Below, piece by piece: positions 1 through 8,008 of a DNA stretch of 64,000 bases; within the stretch, counting starts at the first letter, position 1; the number at the start of each line of letters is the position of its first letter. The stretch lies in contig NZ_JAKWJP010000002.1 in the NCBI RefSeq assembly GCF_022761035.1, forward strand, positions 496,001-560,000. Reading direction: 5' to 3'. The translations under genes were made by a program, and so were the position numbers. Source of the DNA: Microbacterium sp. SS28 (lineage in GTDB: Bacteria; Actinomycetota; Actinomycetes; Actinomycetales; Microbacteriaceae). Below the pieces are notes generated by a model. It saw only the letters and a program-made list of their open reading frames with translations. It did no database searches and had not been told where the DNA came from.

Positions 1-100
1 TGTGGACGTCGAAGGGGCCGTCGTCGGGAAGGAGCTCGCTGCCCGGGCCCGCGATGCGGACACCGGCGATCGTCCCGACCGACTCGCCGACGGCCGTCAC
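1..100 (-). CDS. N-terminal fragment of an unidentified protein, cut by the window edge
   Basis: A GTG at 100-98 opens a frame that stays open to the left edge (about 33 codons, beginning MTAVGESVGTIAGVRIAGPG). The GTG overlaps the TGA stop of the PaiB-like gene as GTGA, the usual arrangement for translational coupling in this window, so it probably belongs to the same operon. The short N-terminus, ending in a PFDVH segment, could suit an amidohydrolase-like protein, but this is too little sequence to assign a function. Function unknown. Confidence 0.5.
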   Translation of the reverse strand, partial: MTAVGESVGTIAGVRIAGPGSELLPDDGPFDVH

Positions 101-735
101 GCGGGCCGCCGCATCGCTTCGTGCGCACGGCGCATCTCGGCGGCGAGGGCAGGGTTCGCGTACGCGCCGTCGCCGCTCAGCTCCGCGATGATCGTCTCCA
201 CGATCTCGGGCGTCTTGTTCTGGCTCAGCTTGCGCTTCGCGACGACCTTCGTCGGCGTCAGCCGGAAGCCCACCGTCCCCTTCTCGAGCCGCTCGATGTA
301 GGCCGGGTCGTTCGGCGGCTCCCAGAGCAGGCGGGGCTGCGGCATCCGGTTCTCGAATCTCGCGACGAGCCGATCGAGCACGCGCAGGTTCTCTTCCGTC
401 GAGAGCACCTCGGGGACTCCGGTGAGGTGCGCCGAGACGAAGTTCCAGGTCGGCACGTTCGAGGCGTCGCCGTACCAGCCGGGCGAGATGTAGCCGTGCG
501 GGCCCTGCACGACGACGAGCAGCTCGCGCTCGCCGAGTCCGTGGATGAGATCGTCGGGCTTGCCGACGTGCCCCACGATCGTGAGGTCGTCGCGGTCCTC
601 GTCGAGGAGGACGGCGTAGTGCGACGCGACGAGTCCGTCGTCGGTATGGCTGACGAGCGTCATCCACGAGTTGCGGTCGATGAGTCGGCGGAGCTCGGCG
701 ATGTCGGTCATCGCGAAGCTCGGGTTCTGGCGCAT
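97..735 (-). CDS. PaiB-like FMN-binding negative transcriptional regulator family protein
   Basis: This 212-residue protein matches the PaiB family in length and pattern: an N-terminal MRQNPSF segment, LVSHTDDGLVASHY around residues 27-40, and the characteristic SPGWY...VPTWNF stretch at about 84-99. PaiB-type proteins have the split-barrel flavin-binding fold; in Bacillus PaiB is linked to repression of sporulation and degradative enzymes, but the role in actinobacteria is not established. The gene stands alone at its 5' side and overlaps the next gene downstream by GTGA. The start at 735 is supported by a TAGGCT box six bases upstream, suggesting a leaderless mRNA. Family call is firm; a DNA-binding role is not shown by the sequence. 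Confidence 0.88.
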   Translation of the reverse strand: MRQNPSFAMTDIAELRRLIDRNSWMTLVSHTDDGLVASHYAVLLDEDRDDLTIVGHVGKPDDLIHGLGERELLVVVQGPHGYISPGWYGDASNVPTWNFVSAHLTGVPEVLSTEENLRVLDRLVARFENRMPQPRLLWEPPNDPAYIERLEKGTVGFRLTPTKVVAKRKLSQNKTPEIVETIIAELSGDGAYANPALAAEMRRAHEAMRRPA

Positions 736-741
736 GTGTCC

Positions 742-747
742 AGCCTA
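742..747 (-). promoter_or_regulatory. Predicted -10 box (TAGGCT) for a leaderless paiB-like mRNA
   Basis: TAGGCT on the minus strand lies six bases before the ATG at 735, so transcription would start at or next to the start codon. No Shine-Dalgarno sequence is present. The spacing recurs before many genes in the window. Confidence 0.5.
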
Positions 748-764
748 GGAGCCCGGGACGGGTG

Positions 765-1826
765 TCACCTCTGGCAGGAAGGGCACCAGTACAGCTTGCG
801 GGCGCCCATCTCCTCGAGGACGATCGCCGTGCCGCACGTGCGGCACGGCAGGCCCGTGCGGTGGTACACCCAGTGCCGGTCGTCGCGGCTCGCCATCGCG
901 GCGCGCCACGCATCCGGGTCGAGGTCGTCCATCGTCATCATCTGGCCGGTCTCGACGCCGATCGCGAGCAGACGCACCCAGTCGCGCCACAGCTCGCGCA
1001 CGACCTCCTCCGGCACGTCGCGCCCGGGCGTGTGCGGATCGAGGCGGGCCCGGTACAGCAGCTCGGCACGATAGACGTTGCCGATGCCGCTCACGACAGC
1101 CTGGTCCATCAGAAGCAGTCCGATGGGCGTCGGCTTGCGGCGGACGACCGCCGTGAATCGGTCCTCGGCCTCGGCCGCGTCGTCGACGAGCGGGTCGGGG
1201 CCGAGCTTCGCGATCGTCGCGGCGACCTGGTCGGGAGTCTGCAGTTCGCAGGCCGTCGGTCCCCGCAGGTCCGCGCACGTCTGGTCGGCCAGCAGCCGGA
1301 GGCGCACCTGGCCCACGACGGGCGGAGGCCACTCGTCACCCTCCTCGGGCAGGCCCTTCGTCTGCTCCGACATGCGCACGTGCACGCGCGTGCGGCGCGG
1401 CGCGCCGATCGACGTCAGCGAGTTCTCGCCCGCGGCATCCAGGATCGGCTCTTCGCCCAGCACCGTGCCGCGCTGGTTCGTCTGCCCCTCCCCACGCCCA
1501 CTCCACTCGCCGCTGGCGCGTCGAGCGGAGCCTCCGGGCGCGTGGGCCTGCCGGCCGTTCGCCGCAGCGATCGTCGGATCGACGAGGATCTCGCCCGCGA
1601 AGTCCCACGCGCCGTACATGCCGAGGTGCACCCGCAGCCACAGGTCGCCCTCGAACGCGAGGAACATCTGCTTGCCGACGGCACGCACCGATTCCGCCTC
1701 GCGGCCGTCGAGGACAGCGGCGCCTTCGGCGAAGCGGCCCTGCGGGCTCGACGCGCGCACCGCGCGACCGACGAAGTTGCGATCGAACTGGCGCGCGATG
1801 CGATGGACGGAGTGTCCCTCCGGCAT
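765..1826 (-). CDS. Fpg/Nei family DNA glycosylase (endonuclease VIII-like)
   Basis: Base-excision repair glycosylase/AP lyase that removes oxidised bases. The start at 1826 is fixed by the invariant N-terminus MPEGHSVHR: after methionine removal the proline is the catalytic nucleophile, followed by the catalytic glutamate. The frame is open upstream, but a longer start would bury this proline. Lys52 in VGKQM is the conserved beta-clamp lysine, the helix-two-turn-helix lies around residues 236-270 (GIGNVYRAELLY), and a C-terminal zinc finger uses Cys328, Cys331, Cys348 and Cys351. At 353 residues it is longer than usual because of a low-complexity insert at about 90-170. It starts 7 bases after the rpiB stop and is probably co-transcribed with it. 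Confidence 0.93.
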   Translation of the reverse strand: MPEGHSVHRIARQFDRNFVGRAVRASSPQGRFAEGAAVLDGREAESVRAVGKQMFLAFEGDLWLRVHLGMYGAWDFAGEILVDPTIAAANGRQAHAPGGSARRASGEWSGRGEGQTNQRGTVLGEEPILDAAGENSLTSIGAPRRTRVHVRMSEQTKGLPEEGDEWPPPVVGQVRLRLLADQTCADLRGPTACELQTPDQVAATIAKLGPDPLVDDAAEAEDRFTAVVRRKPTPIGLLLMDQAVVSGIGNVYRAELLYRARLDPHTPGRDVPEEVVRELWRDWVRLLAIGVETGQMMTMDDLDPDAWRAAMASRDDRHWVYHRTGLPCRTCGTAIVLEEMGARKLYWCPSCQR

Positions 1827-1833
1827 CCGGGGA

Positions 1834-2388
1834 TCAGCCCGCTTCGGGGTCGAACGCGTCGGAGGACTCGCCGCCCGTCGGCGCGGCAAGCCGGCCACCC
1901 GGCGTCGCGCGCGGGTCAGGCTCGAGGGTGCCGTCGGTCTCGTATGCGCCGACCTGACGGATGCGGCGGACGTGGCGCTCCTCGTGCGAGAACGGCGTCG
2001 CGACGAAGCGGTCGATGAACGACGTCACCTCGTCGAACGTGTGCTGACGCGCGCCGATCGCGATGACGTTGGCGTCGTTGTGCTCGCGTGCGAGTTCGGC
2101 GGTCGCGATGCTCCACACGAGCGCCGCACGGATGCCGCGCACCTTGTTCGCCGCGATCTGCTCGCCGTTGCCCGAGCCGCCGAAGACGACGCCGAGCGCC
2201 TCGATGCCGGCCTCCTGGTCGCGCACAACCGCCTGCGCCGCCCGGATGCAGAACGCCGGGTAGTCGTCGAGCGGCTCGTACTCGACGGGCCCGTGGTCGA
2301 CGACGTCGTGACCCTGCTCAGCGAGGTGGTGGATGAGCTGCGTCGAGAACTCGAGGCCGGCGTGGTCGGTCGCGATGTGGATGCGCAT
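1834..2388 (-). CDS. rpiB: Ribose-5-phosphate isomerase B
   Basis: Interconverts ribose 5-phosphate and ribulose 5-phosphate in the pentose phosphate pathway. The 184-residue protein begins MRIHIATDHAG, the RpiB signature, with the active-site loop GGSGNGE at 70-76 and the HNDANV segment at 103-108. The loop carries Gly-Ser where E. coli RpiB has a cysteine, as in mycobacterial enzymes that use another base. The C-terminal 30 or so residues are a polar tail beyond the core fold. The ATG at 2388 has TAGGAT seven bases upstream, indicating a leaderless mRNA. The nei-like gene follows after 7 bases. Confidence 0.94.
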   Translation of the reverse strand: MRIHIATDHAGLEFSTQLIHHLAEQGHDVVDHGPVEYEPLDDYPAFCIRAAQAVVRDQEAGIEALGVVFGGSGNGEQIAANKVRGIRAALVWSIATAELAREHNDANVIAIGARQHTFDEVTSFIDRFVATPFSHEERHVRRIRQVGAYETDGTLEPDPRATPGGRLAAPTGGESSDAFDPEAG

Positions 2389-2395
2389 ATCGTCA

Positions 2396-2401
2396 ATCCT
2401 A
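2396..2401 (-). promoter_or_regulatory. Predicted -10 box (TAGGAT) for leaderless rpiB
   Basis: TAGGAT on the minus strand, seven bases before the rpiB ATG. It sits in the short gap after the ferrochelatase stop, so rpiB-nei can be transcribed apart from hemH. Confidence 0.5.
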
Positions 2402-2411
2402 GGGAGGCGCG

Positions 2412-3626
2412 TCAGGGGGCGATGCCCGCGGCGGCGGGCTTGAATCCGGCGCGCACGTTCTCGCAGCACGCGGGGCGGCACACGTCGAACCACGGGCCCA
2501 GCGCGGTCTCGTGCGGGCGCTCGCTCGCGGGCGTGCCCGCGACGCGCTCGAGCACGAGGTCGATGAGCCCCGACACGTAGGCAGGGTCGACGCCGGGGGT
2601 GGGCGTGCGGACGGCGCGGATGCCGGCCCCGGCCGCGGCTTCGGTCGCCTCGGTGTCGAGGTCCCACAGCACCTCCATGTGGTCGCTCACGAAGCCGAGC
2701 GGCACGATCGCGATCGCCTCGACCCCGGCGTCCGGAAGCCCCTCGATGACGTCGTTGATGTCGGGCTCGAGCCACGGCTGCGACGGCGGGCCCGACCGCG
2801 ACTGGTAGACGAGCTCCCAGCCGACGTCCGCGATCGCGGCATCCTCCTCGGCGAGCGCCGTCATGATGCGCTCGGCGACGGCGAGGTGCTGGGCAGCGTA
2901 CGCGCCACCCTCGCCCCAGTCGACGTCGCGCGGGCCCGAGCGCTGCGCGTCGGCCGTCGGGACGCTGTGCGTCGAGAACAGCACGCGGATCGCCGCCGGC
3001 GCGACCCCGTCTGCACGGAAGCCCGCGATCGCCTCGCGCACCCCCGCCTCGAACGGCGTGACGAAGCCCGGGTGGTCGAAGAACTGGCGCACCTTGTCGA
3101 TCGTGACGGTGCCCGCGAGCCCCGTGTCGGTCAGGACGCGCGCGAAGTCCTCGCGGTACTGCCGGCAGCTCGAGAACGAGCTGTAAGCGCTCGTCGCGAT
3201 GGCGATGAGCTTGGTGTGACCGGATGCCGCGGCATCCGTCACCGCCTCGTCGAGGTACGGCGCCCAGTTGCGGTTGCCCCAGTACACGGGAAGCCCGATC
3301 CCGCGACGCGCGAGCTCGTCCTCGAGGGCGGCCTTGAGCGCACGGTTCTGCTCGTTGATGGGGCTCACGCCGCCGAAGTGGCGGTAATGGTGCGCGACCT
3401 CTTCGAGGCGCTCGTCAGGGATGCCGCGTCCGCGTGTGACGTTGCGCAGGAAGGGGATGACGTCGTCCTGACCCTCGGGGCCTCCGAAGCTCGCGAGCAG
3501 GATCCCGTCGTAGGCGACGGGGACCTCGATGTGCGGAGCGCCTCCCGATGCCTCGGGCGACGCGAAGCGCACGACCCCCTCATCGCTCGCGACGGCAGGG
3601 GGCTGATTCTCGTGCGCTTCGACCAC
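2412..3626 (-). CDS. hemH: Ferrochelatase (coproporphyrin III type) with iron-sulfur cysteines
   Basis: Inserts ferrous iron into the porphyrin; in actinobacteria the substrate is coproporphyrin III, with haem made after decarboxylation (CpfC route). Visible motifs are LLASFGGPEG near the N-terminus, the GVSPIN segment, and FSTHSVP with the conserved active-site histidine. Four cysteines suit the actinobacterial [2Fe-2S] cluster: Cys154 (SSFSSCRQY) and Cys383, Cys387 and Cys388 (VCRPACCEN) by my numbering. The frame stays open to an ATG at 3695, but I prefer the GTG at 3626 because GGAAAG lies 8 bases before it; about 35 poorly conserved residues still precede the core. It is divergent from pepN. 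The exact start is uncertain; the product is not. Confidence 0.92.
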   Translation of the reverse strand: MVEAHENQPPAVASDEGVVRFASPEASGGAPHIEVPVAYDGILLASFGGPEGQDDVIPFLRNVTRGRGIPDERLEEVAHHYRHFGGVSPINEQNRALKAALEDELARRGIGLPVYWGNRNWAPYLDEAVTDAAASGHTKLIAIATSAYSSFSSCRQYREDFARVLTDTGLAGTVTIDKVRQFFDHPGFVTPFEAGVREAIAGFRADGVAPAAIRVLFSTHSVPTADAQRSGPRDVDWGEGGAYAAQHLAVAERIMTALAEEDAAIADVGWELVYQSRSGPPSQPWLEPDINDVIEGLPDAGVEAIAIVPLGFVSDHMEVLWDLDTEATEAAAGAGIRAVRTPTPGVDPAYVSGLIDLVLERVAGTPASERPHETALGPWFDVCRPACCENVRAGFKPAAAGIAP

Positions 3627-3775
3627 GCGTCCATCTTTCCACCGGGTCACGACAGCGCAGTCCACATGACTCGGCCGCGAGACAACCGCTGGCATAGGCT
3701 GGGACGGTTGTCGTCGGAGCCAGCAGCATCCGTCCGCGGCATCCCCAGAACCCTCACAAACGGGAGCAGAGCGAA

Positions 3776-6319
3776 GTGCCTGGAGAGAACCTCACCCGCG
3801 TCGAGGCGCAGGAGCGCCGCGGCGTCGTCGACACCCATTCGTACGAGATCGCCCTCGACCTGACGCAGGGCCCCGAGACCTTCGGATCCCGCACTGTCGT
3901 CCGCTTCTCCGCGACGCCCGGAGCGTCGACGTTCATCGACCTCATCGCGCGCTCCGTCCGCGAGATCACCCTCAACGGACGCTCGATCGACACCGCCGTG
4001 TTCGCCGACTCCCGCATCGTTCTCGACGGCCTCGACGCCCAGAACGAGCTCGTGGTGGACGCCGACGCGCTCTACACGAACACGGGCGAGGGCCTGCACC
4101 GCTTCGTCGACCCCGTCGACGGCGAGGTGTACCTCTACTCGCAGTTCGAGGTGCCCGATTCGCGCCGCGTCTTCGCGGTGTTCGAGCAGCCCGACCTCAA
4201 GGCGACGTTCCAGTTCACCGTGACGGCGCCGGAGCCGTGGAAGGTCGTCTCGAACTCGCCGACGCCCGAGCCCGAGAAGCACGGCGACGGCACCGCCACG
4301 TGGACCTTCGCGCCCACCGCGCGCATCTCGTCGTACATCACGGCGCTCGTCGCGGGACCGTACGAAGAGACACGCTCCGAGCTCACGAGCGCGTCGGGCC
4401 GCGTCATCCCCCTCGGCGTCTTCGCACGCAAGAGCCTGTGGCAGCACCTCGACGCCGACTACGTCTTCGACATCACTCGCAAGGGCTTCGCCTACTTCGA
4501 GGAGAAGTTCGGATACCCCTACCCGTTCGAGAAGTACGACCAGCTCTTCGTGCCCGAGTTCAACGCGGGCGCGATGGAGAACGCGGGCGCGGTCACGTTC
4601 ACCGAGACGTACGTCTTCCGCAGCAAGGTGACGGATGCCGTCAAGGAGCGCCGCGTCGTCACGATCCTGCACGAGCTCGCCCACATGTGGTTCGGCGACC
4701 TCGTCACGATGAAGTGGTGGAACGACCTCTGGCTCAACGAGTCGTTCGCCGAGTGGGCCTCCACCATCGCGACAGCCGAGGCCACCGAGTGGACCGAGGC
4801 GTGGACGACGTTCAACGCGATGGAGAAGACCTGGGCGTATCGCCAGGATCAGCTCCCCTCGACGCACCCCGTCGTCGCGCAGATCAACGACCTCGAAGAC
4901 GTCCAGGTCAACTTCGACGGCATCACGTACGCCAAGGGCGGCTCGGTCCTCAAGCAGCTCGCCGCGTGGGTGGGCATCGAGGCGTTCTTCGCGGGCGTCT
5001 CGTCCTACTTCAAGAAGCACGAGTGGTCCAACACCGAGGTCGGCGACCTGCTCGCCGAGCTCGAGGCCACGAGCGGCCGCGAGCTGTCGACCTGGTCGAA
5101 GAAGTGGCTCGAGACCGCGGGCGTCAACACGCTGTCGCCCGAGATCGCGACCGGCGTCGACGGGACGATCACTCGGTTCGCGATCGTCCAGACGGCTCCC
5201 GCCGACTACCCGACGATCCGGCCGCACCGCCTCGGCGTCGGCTTCTACAACCTCCAGGACGGCGTCCTCGCGCGCGTCCACCGCGTCGAGCTCGACGTCG
5301 ACGGCGACCTCACCGAGGTGCCCGAGCTCAAGGGGCACAAGCGCCCCGACCTCGTGCTGCTCAACGACGAAGACCTCGCCTACGCGAAGATCCGCCTCGA
5401 CGACCGCTCGCTCGCGACCGCGATCGCCCACCTCGGCAAGATCAGCGACCCGCTCGCGCGCTCGCTCGTGTGGGGTGCCGCGTGGGACCAGACGCGCGAT
5501 GCCGAGGCGTCGCCGAGCGACTACATCGACCTCGTGCTGCGCAACATCGGCGCCGAGACCGAGTCGACGACGGTGCGCACGACGCTCGCCCAGCTGCAGC
5601 TCGCCGCCAATTCGTACGTCGCACCCGAGAAGCGCTCGGCGACGCGCGAGAAGGTCGCCGACGCCCTGTGGGAGCTCGCACAGGGCGCCGAGGCCGGCAG
5701 CGACAGCCAGCTGCAGCTCGTGACGGCGTTCGCAAGCTCCGCCTCCACGGCGGCGCAGTGGGAGCGCGTCCGCCAGGTGCGCGAGGGCGAGGTCTCGTTC
5801 GAGGGACTCGCGATCGACACCGATCTGTCGTGGCAGCTGCTCGTCTCGCTCGCCTCGGGCGGAGTCGTCGACGAGGCGGCGATCGATGCGGCGCTCACTG
5901 CCGACAACACGGCGAAGGGCGGCGAGTTCGCCGCGCAGGCGAAGGCGGCGCTCCCGACGCTCGAGGCCAAGCGCACGGCGTGGTCGTCGCTCATCGACGA
6001 CGACGGCCTCCCCAACACGATCGTGCGCTCGGCCGCGCTCGGCTTCGGCCACCCGGCAGGCGTCGAGGTGCTCGGCGACTTCGTCGCGCCGTACTTCGAC
6101 ATGCTGCTCCCGGTCTGGGACTCGCGCAGCTACCAGATCGCGCAGTACCTCATCGTGGGGCTCTTCCCCGCCGCGCTCGCGAACAAGGCGCTTCGCGACG
6201 CGACGCGCGCCTGGCTCGCCGCGAACACCGACGTCGCGCCGGCTCTCCGCCGTCTCGTGAACGAGAACCTCGCGGGCGTCGAGCGCGCCCTCGCCGTGCA
6301 GGAGCGCGACGCGCAGTAG
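3776..6319 (+). CDS. pepN: Aminopeptidase N (M1 family zinc metallopeptidase)
   Basis: Cytosolic enzyme removing N-terminal residues from peptides during protein turnover. The 847-residue length is normal. The substrate-binding GAMEN motif is at 265-269 and the zinc site is HELAH at 299-303 with the third ligand Glu322 in WLNESFAEW. The N-terminal beta domain and the long C-terminal helical region (ending ALAVQERDAQ) are both present, so the gene is intact. The start is a GTG reading MPGENLTR, typical of actinobacterial PepN. It is divergent from hemH across about 150 bases and is followed by a near-perfect terminator hairpin, so it is probably monocistronic. Confidence 0.96.
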   Translation: MPGENLTRVEAQERRGVVDTHSYEIALDLTQGPETFGSRTVVRFSATPGASTFIDLIARSVREITLNGRSIDTAVFADSRIVLDGLDAQNELVVDADALYTNTGEGLHRFVDPVDGEVYLYSQFEVPDSRRVFAVFEQPDLKATFQFTVTAPEPWKVVSNSPTPEPEKHGDGTATWTFAPTARISSYITALVAGPYEETRSELTSASGRVIPLGVFARKSLWQHLDADYVFDITRKGFAYFEEKFGYPYPFEKYDQLFVPEFNAGAMENAGAVTFTETYVFRSKVTDAVKERRVVTILHELAHMWFGDLVTMKWWNDLWLNESFAEWASTIATAEATEWTEAWTTFNAMEKTWAYRQDQLPSTHPVVAQINDLEDVQVNFDGITYAKGGSVLKQLAAWVGIEAFFAGVSSYFKKHEWSNTEVGDLLAELEATSGRELSTWSKKWLETAGVNTLSPEIATGVDGTITRFAIVQTAPADYPTIRPHRLGVGFYNLQDGVLARVHRVELDVDGDLTEVPELKGHKRPDLVLLNDEDLAYAKIRLDDRSLATAIAHLGKISDPLARSLVWGAAWDQTRDAEASPSDYIDLVLRNIGAETESTTVRTTLAQLQLAANSYVAPEKRSATREKVADALWELAQGAEAGSDSQLQLVTAFASSASTAAQWERVRQVREGEVSFEGLAIDTDLSWQLLVSLASGGVVDEAAIDAALTADNTAKGGEFAAQAKAALPTLEAKRTAWSSLIDDDGLPNTIVRSAALGFGHPAGVEVLGDFVAPYFDMLLPVWDSRSYQIAQYLIVGLFPAALANKALRDATRAWLAANTDVAPALRRLVNENLAGVERALAVQERDAQ

Positions 6320-6326
6320 CACTCGA

Positions 6327-6367
6327 CGGATGCCTCGGCCTCACCGTGAGGCCGAGGCATCCGTTTT
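6327..6367 (+). terminator. Rho-independent terminator of pepN
   Basis: A perfect 17-bp inverted repeat (arms 6327-6343 and 6347-6363) closes on a CCG loop and is followed by TTTT. It begins 8 bases after the pepN stop. Each arm contains the word GGATGCC or its complement. The T run also forms the first base of the predicted mscS -10 box. Confidence 0.85.
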
Positions 6368-6372
6368 AGGAT
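6367..6372 (+). promoter_or_regulatory. Predicted -10 box (TAGGAT) of mscS
   Basis: TAGGAT lies nine bases before the mscS ATG. Its first T is the last base of the pepN terminator T run, so the end of one transcript and the promoter of the next touch. Confidence 0.45.
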
Positions 6373-6381
6373 CGAACAACG

Positions 6382-7473
6382 ATGCGACTCGAAAACACCG
6401 ACCCCGCCACGACCTCCGGCGTGGACTGGCCGCAGATCTGGGCCGACGTCCTGAGCTTCCTCGGCGGCGTGGGACTGACCATCCTGTCGATCCTCGGCAT
6501 CATCCTGGGAGCGCTGATCCTGGCGTGGCTCATGGGGCGCCTCATCGCGCGCATCGTGAACCGGATCGTCTCGGGCGCCAAGTCGAAGGCGAGGGTCGAC
6601 GACACGCAGGCCCTCGACCGCTCGCCGCTCGCGCAGGTGCGCCTCGTGCAGCGCACGCGCACCCTCGGCTCGATCCTGTCGAACATCGTCAACACGACGA
6701 TCGTCATCGTCGCGATCATCCTCGTCGTCTACACGCTCAACAAAGAGATCATCGGCTCGTTCACGCTGCTGACGGCGGCGATCGGCGCGGGTCTCGGCTT
6801 CGGCGCCCAGAACATCGTCAAGGACGTCCTCAACGGCATCTTCATCGTCGCGGAAGACCAGATCGGCATCGGCGACGTCGTCGACCTCGGCCTCGCGACG
6901 GGCATCGTCGAATACGTGAGCGTCCGCGTGACGCACGTGCGAGACGTCAACGGCACCCTCTGGTACGTGCGCAACGGCGAGATCCTGCGCATCGGCAACA
7001 TGTCGATGGGCTGGTCGCGCGTCATCATCGACCTCGCCGTCCCCGTCGACGCCGACATCGAAGAGGTCGAGTCTGCCCTGCTCGACGCGGCGCAGGCCCT
7101 CGCCGTCGATCCGAAGTGGCGCAGTCGCATCCTCGAGAAGCCCGAGGTGTGGGGCCTCGAGTCCGTCTCCGGCGACGGCCTCGTCATCCGCCTCGTCATG
7201 AAGACGCGGGCCAACGCGAAGGACGACGTCGCGCGCGAGTTGCGCATGCGCCTCAAGCACGCGATCGACGAGCTCGGACTGACCCTCCCCCAGCTCAGCT
7301 CGATCGTTCCGACGGGCCTCGAGGGCGCGAGACGCGTGCGCGGCGCGAACCCTCCCAAGACCAAGCCGAGCCCCGTCACGAAGGCGATGCCCGAGAACCC
7401 GGTCTGGAAGCCTCGCAAGCCCCGCAAGTCCGCCCCCGCGACCGACCGCCCCGATGGGGAGCCGACGCCATGA
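6382..7473 (+). CDS. mscS: Small-conductance mechanosensitive channel, MscS family
   Basis: Membrane channel that opens under osmotic downshock. The 363-residue protein has a first hydrophobic helix at about 24-55, a second at about 90-120, and the pore-lining helix rich in Gly and Ala (AAIGAGLGFGAQNIVKDVL), followed by the beta domain (IGDVVDLGLATGIVEYVSVR) and the cytoplasmic vestibule. The C-terminal 50 residues are basic and proline-rich (KPRKPRKSAP) and probably disordered. The stop overlaps the globin start as ATGA, so the two are translationally coupled. Confidence 0.93.
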   Translation: MRLENTDPATTSGVDWPQIWADVLSFLGGVGLTILSILGIILGALILAWLMGRLIARIVNRIVSGAKSKARVDDTQALDRSPLAQVRLVQRTRTLGSILSNIVNTTIVIVAIILVVYTLNKEIIGSFTLLTAAIGAGLGFGAQNIVKDVLNGIFIVAEDQIGIGDVVDLGLATGIVEYVSVRVTHVRDVNGTLWYVRNGEILRIGNMSMGWSRVIIDLAVPVDADIEEVESALLDAAQALAVDPKWRSRILEKPEVWGLESVSGDGLVIRLVMKTRANAKDDVARELRMRLKHAIDELGLTLPQLSSIVPTGLEGARRVRGANPPKTKPSPVTKAMPENPVWKPRKPRKSAPATDRPDGEPTP

Positions 7474-7979
7474 CGGACTCCCCCGTGAGCTTCTACGACG
7501 AGGTCGGCGGTCACGAGACCTTCGTCAAGCTCGTCGACGCGTTCTACCGCGGCGTTGCGACGGACGAGGTCCTCAAGCCCATGTACCCCGAAGAGGATCT
7601 CGGCCCGGCGGCCCACCGCCTGCTGATGTTCCTCGAGCAGTACTGGGGCGGGCCGGCGACCTACGGCGAGGAGCGCGGACACCCCCGTCTGCGGATGCGG
7701 CACGCGCCGTACCACGTCAATCCCGACGCCCGCGACCGCTGGCTCTCGCACATGCGGGCAGCCGTCGACGGACTGCAGCTGTCCCCGCTGCACGAAGCGA
7801 CGCTGTGGGACTACCTCCAGCGCGCCGCGCACGCGATGGTCAACACCTTCGAGCCGACCGGCATCGGCCCGTCCTCGGACGGCCGGGACGCCACGGTCGC
7901 GCCGAACGGCCCCGCACCGGGCACCCCCAGAACCTCCATCCCCCTCATCGCGCCGCCACCCGACGTCGCATCCCCCTGA
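7470..7979 (+). CDS. glbO: Group II truncated haemoglobin (GlbO type)
   Basis: Haem protein of the two-over-two globin fold, associated with oxygen chemistry and protection from reactive oxygen or nitrogen species. The proximal-haem segment HPRLRMRHAPYHV at 71-83 closely resembles mycobacterial trHbO, with His78 the proximal ligand; Trp91 matches the conserved G8 tryptophan and Tyr26 the B10 position. The 169-residue length includes an unusual C-terminal tail of about 45 residues rich in proline, threonine and serine. The ATG overlaps the mscS stop (ATGA). The flavin dehydrogenase follows after 29 bases with its own ribosome-binding site. Confidence 0.93.
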   Translation: MTDSPVSFYDEVGGHETFVKLVDAFYRGVATDEVLKPMYPEEDLGPAAHRLLMFLEQYWGGPATYGEERGHPRLRMRHAPYHVNPDARDRWLSHMRAAVDGLQLSPLHEATLWDYLQRAAHAMVNTFEPTGIGPSSDGRDATVAPNGPAPGTPRTSIPLIAPPPDVASP

Positions 7980-8008
7980 AGATCCCCCCTCACGACGAAG
8001 GAGTCGTC

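Noticed and set aside
1827..1898. A longer start for the Nei-like glycosylase at 1898
   Set aside because: The catalytic proline must directly follow the initiator methionine, which fixes the start at 1826.
3647..6322. A long open frame of 891 codons on the minus strand across pepN
   Set aside because: It is the antisense reading of a complete PepN with intact GAMEN and HELAH motifs. Its protein is low in motif content and rich in Arg, Glu and Val, as expected for shadow frames in GC-rich DNA.
4237..6369. A 710-codon plus-strand frame overlapping pepN in another phase
   Set aside because: Arginine-rich out-of-phase reading of pepN, a typical GC-rich artefact.
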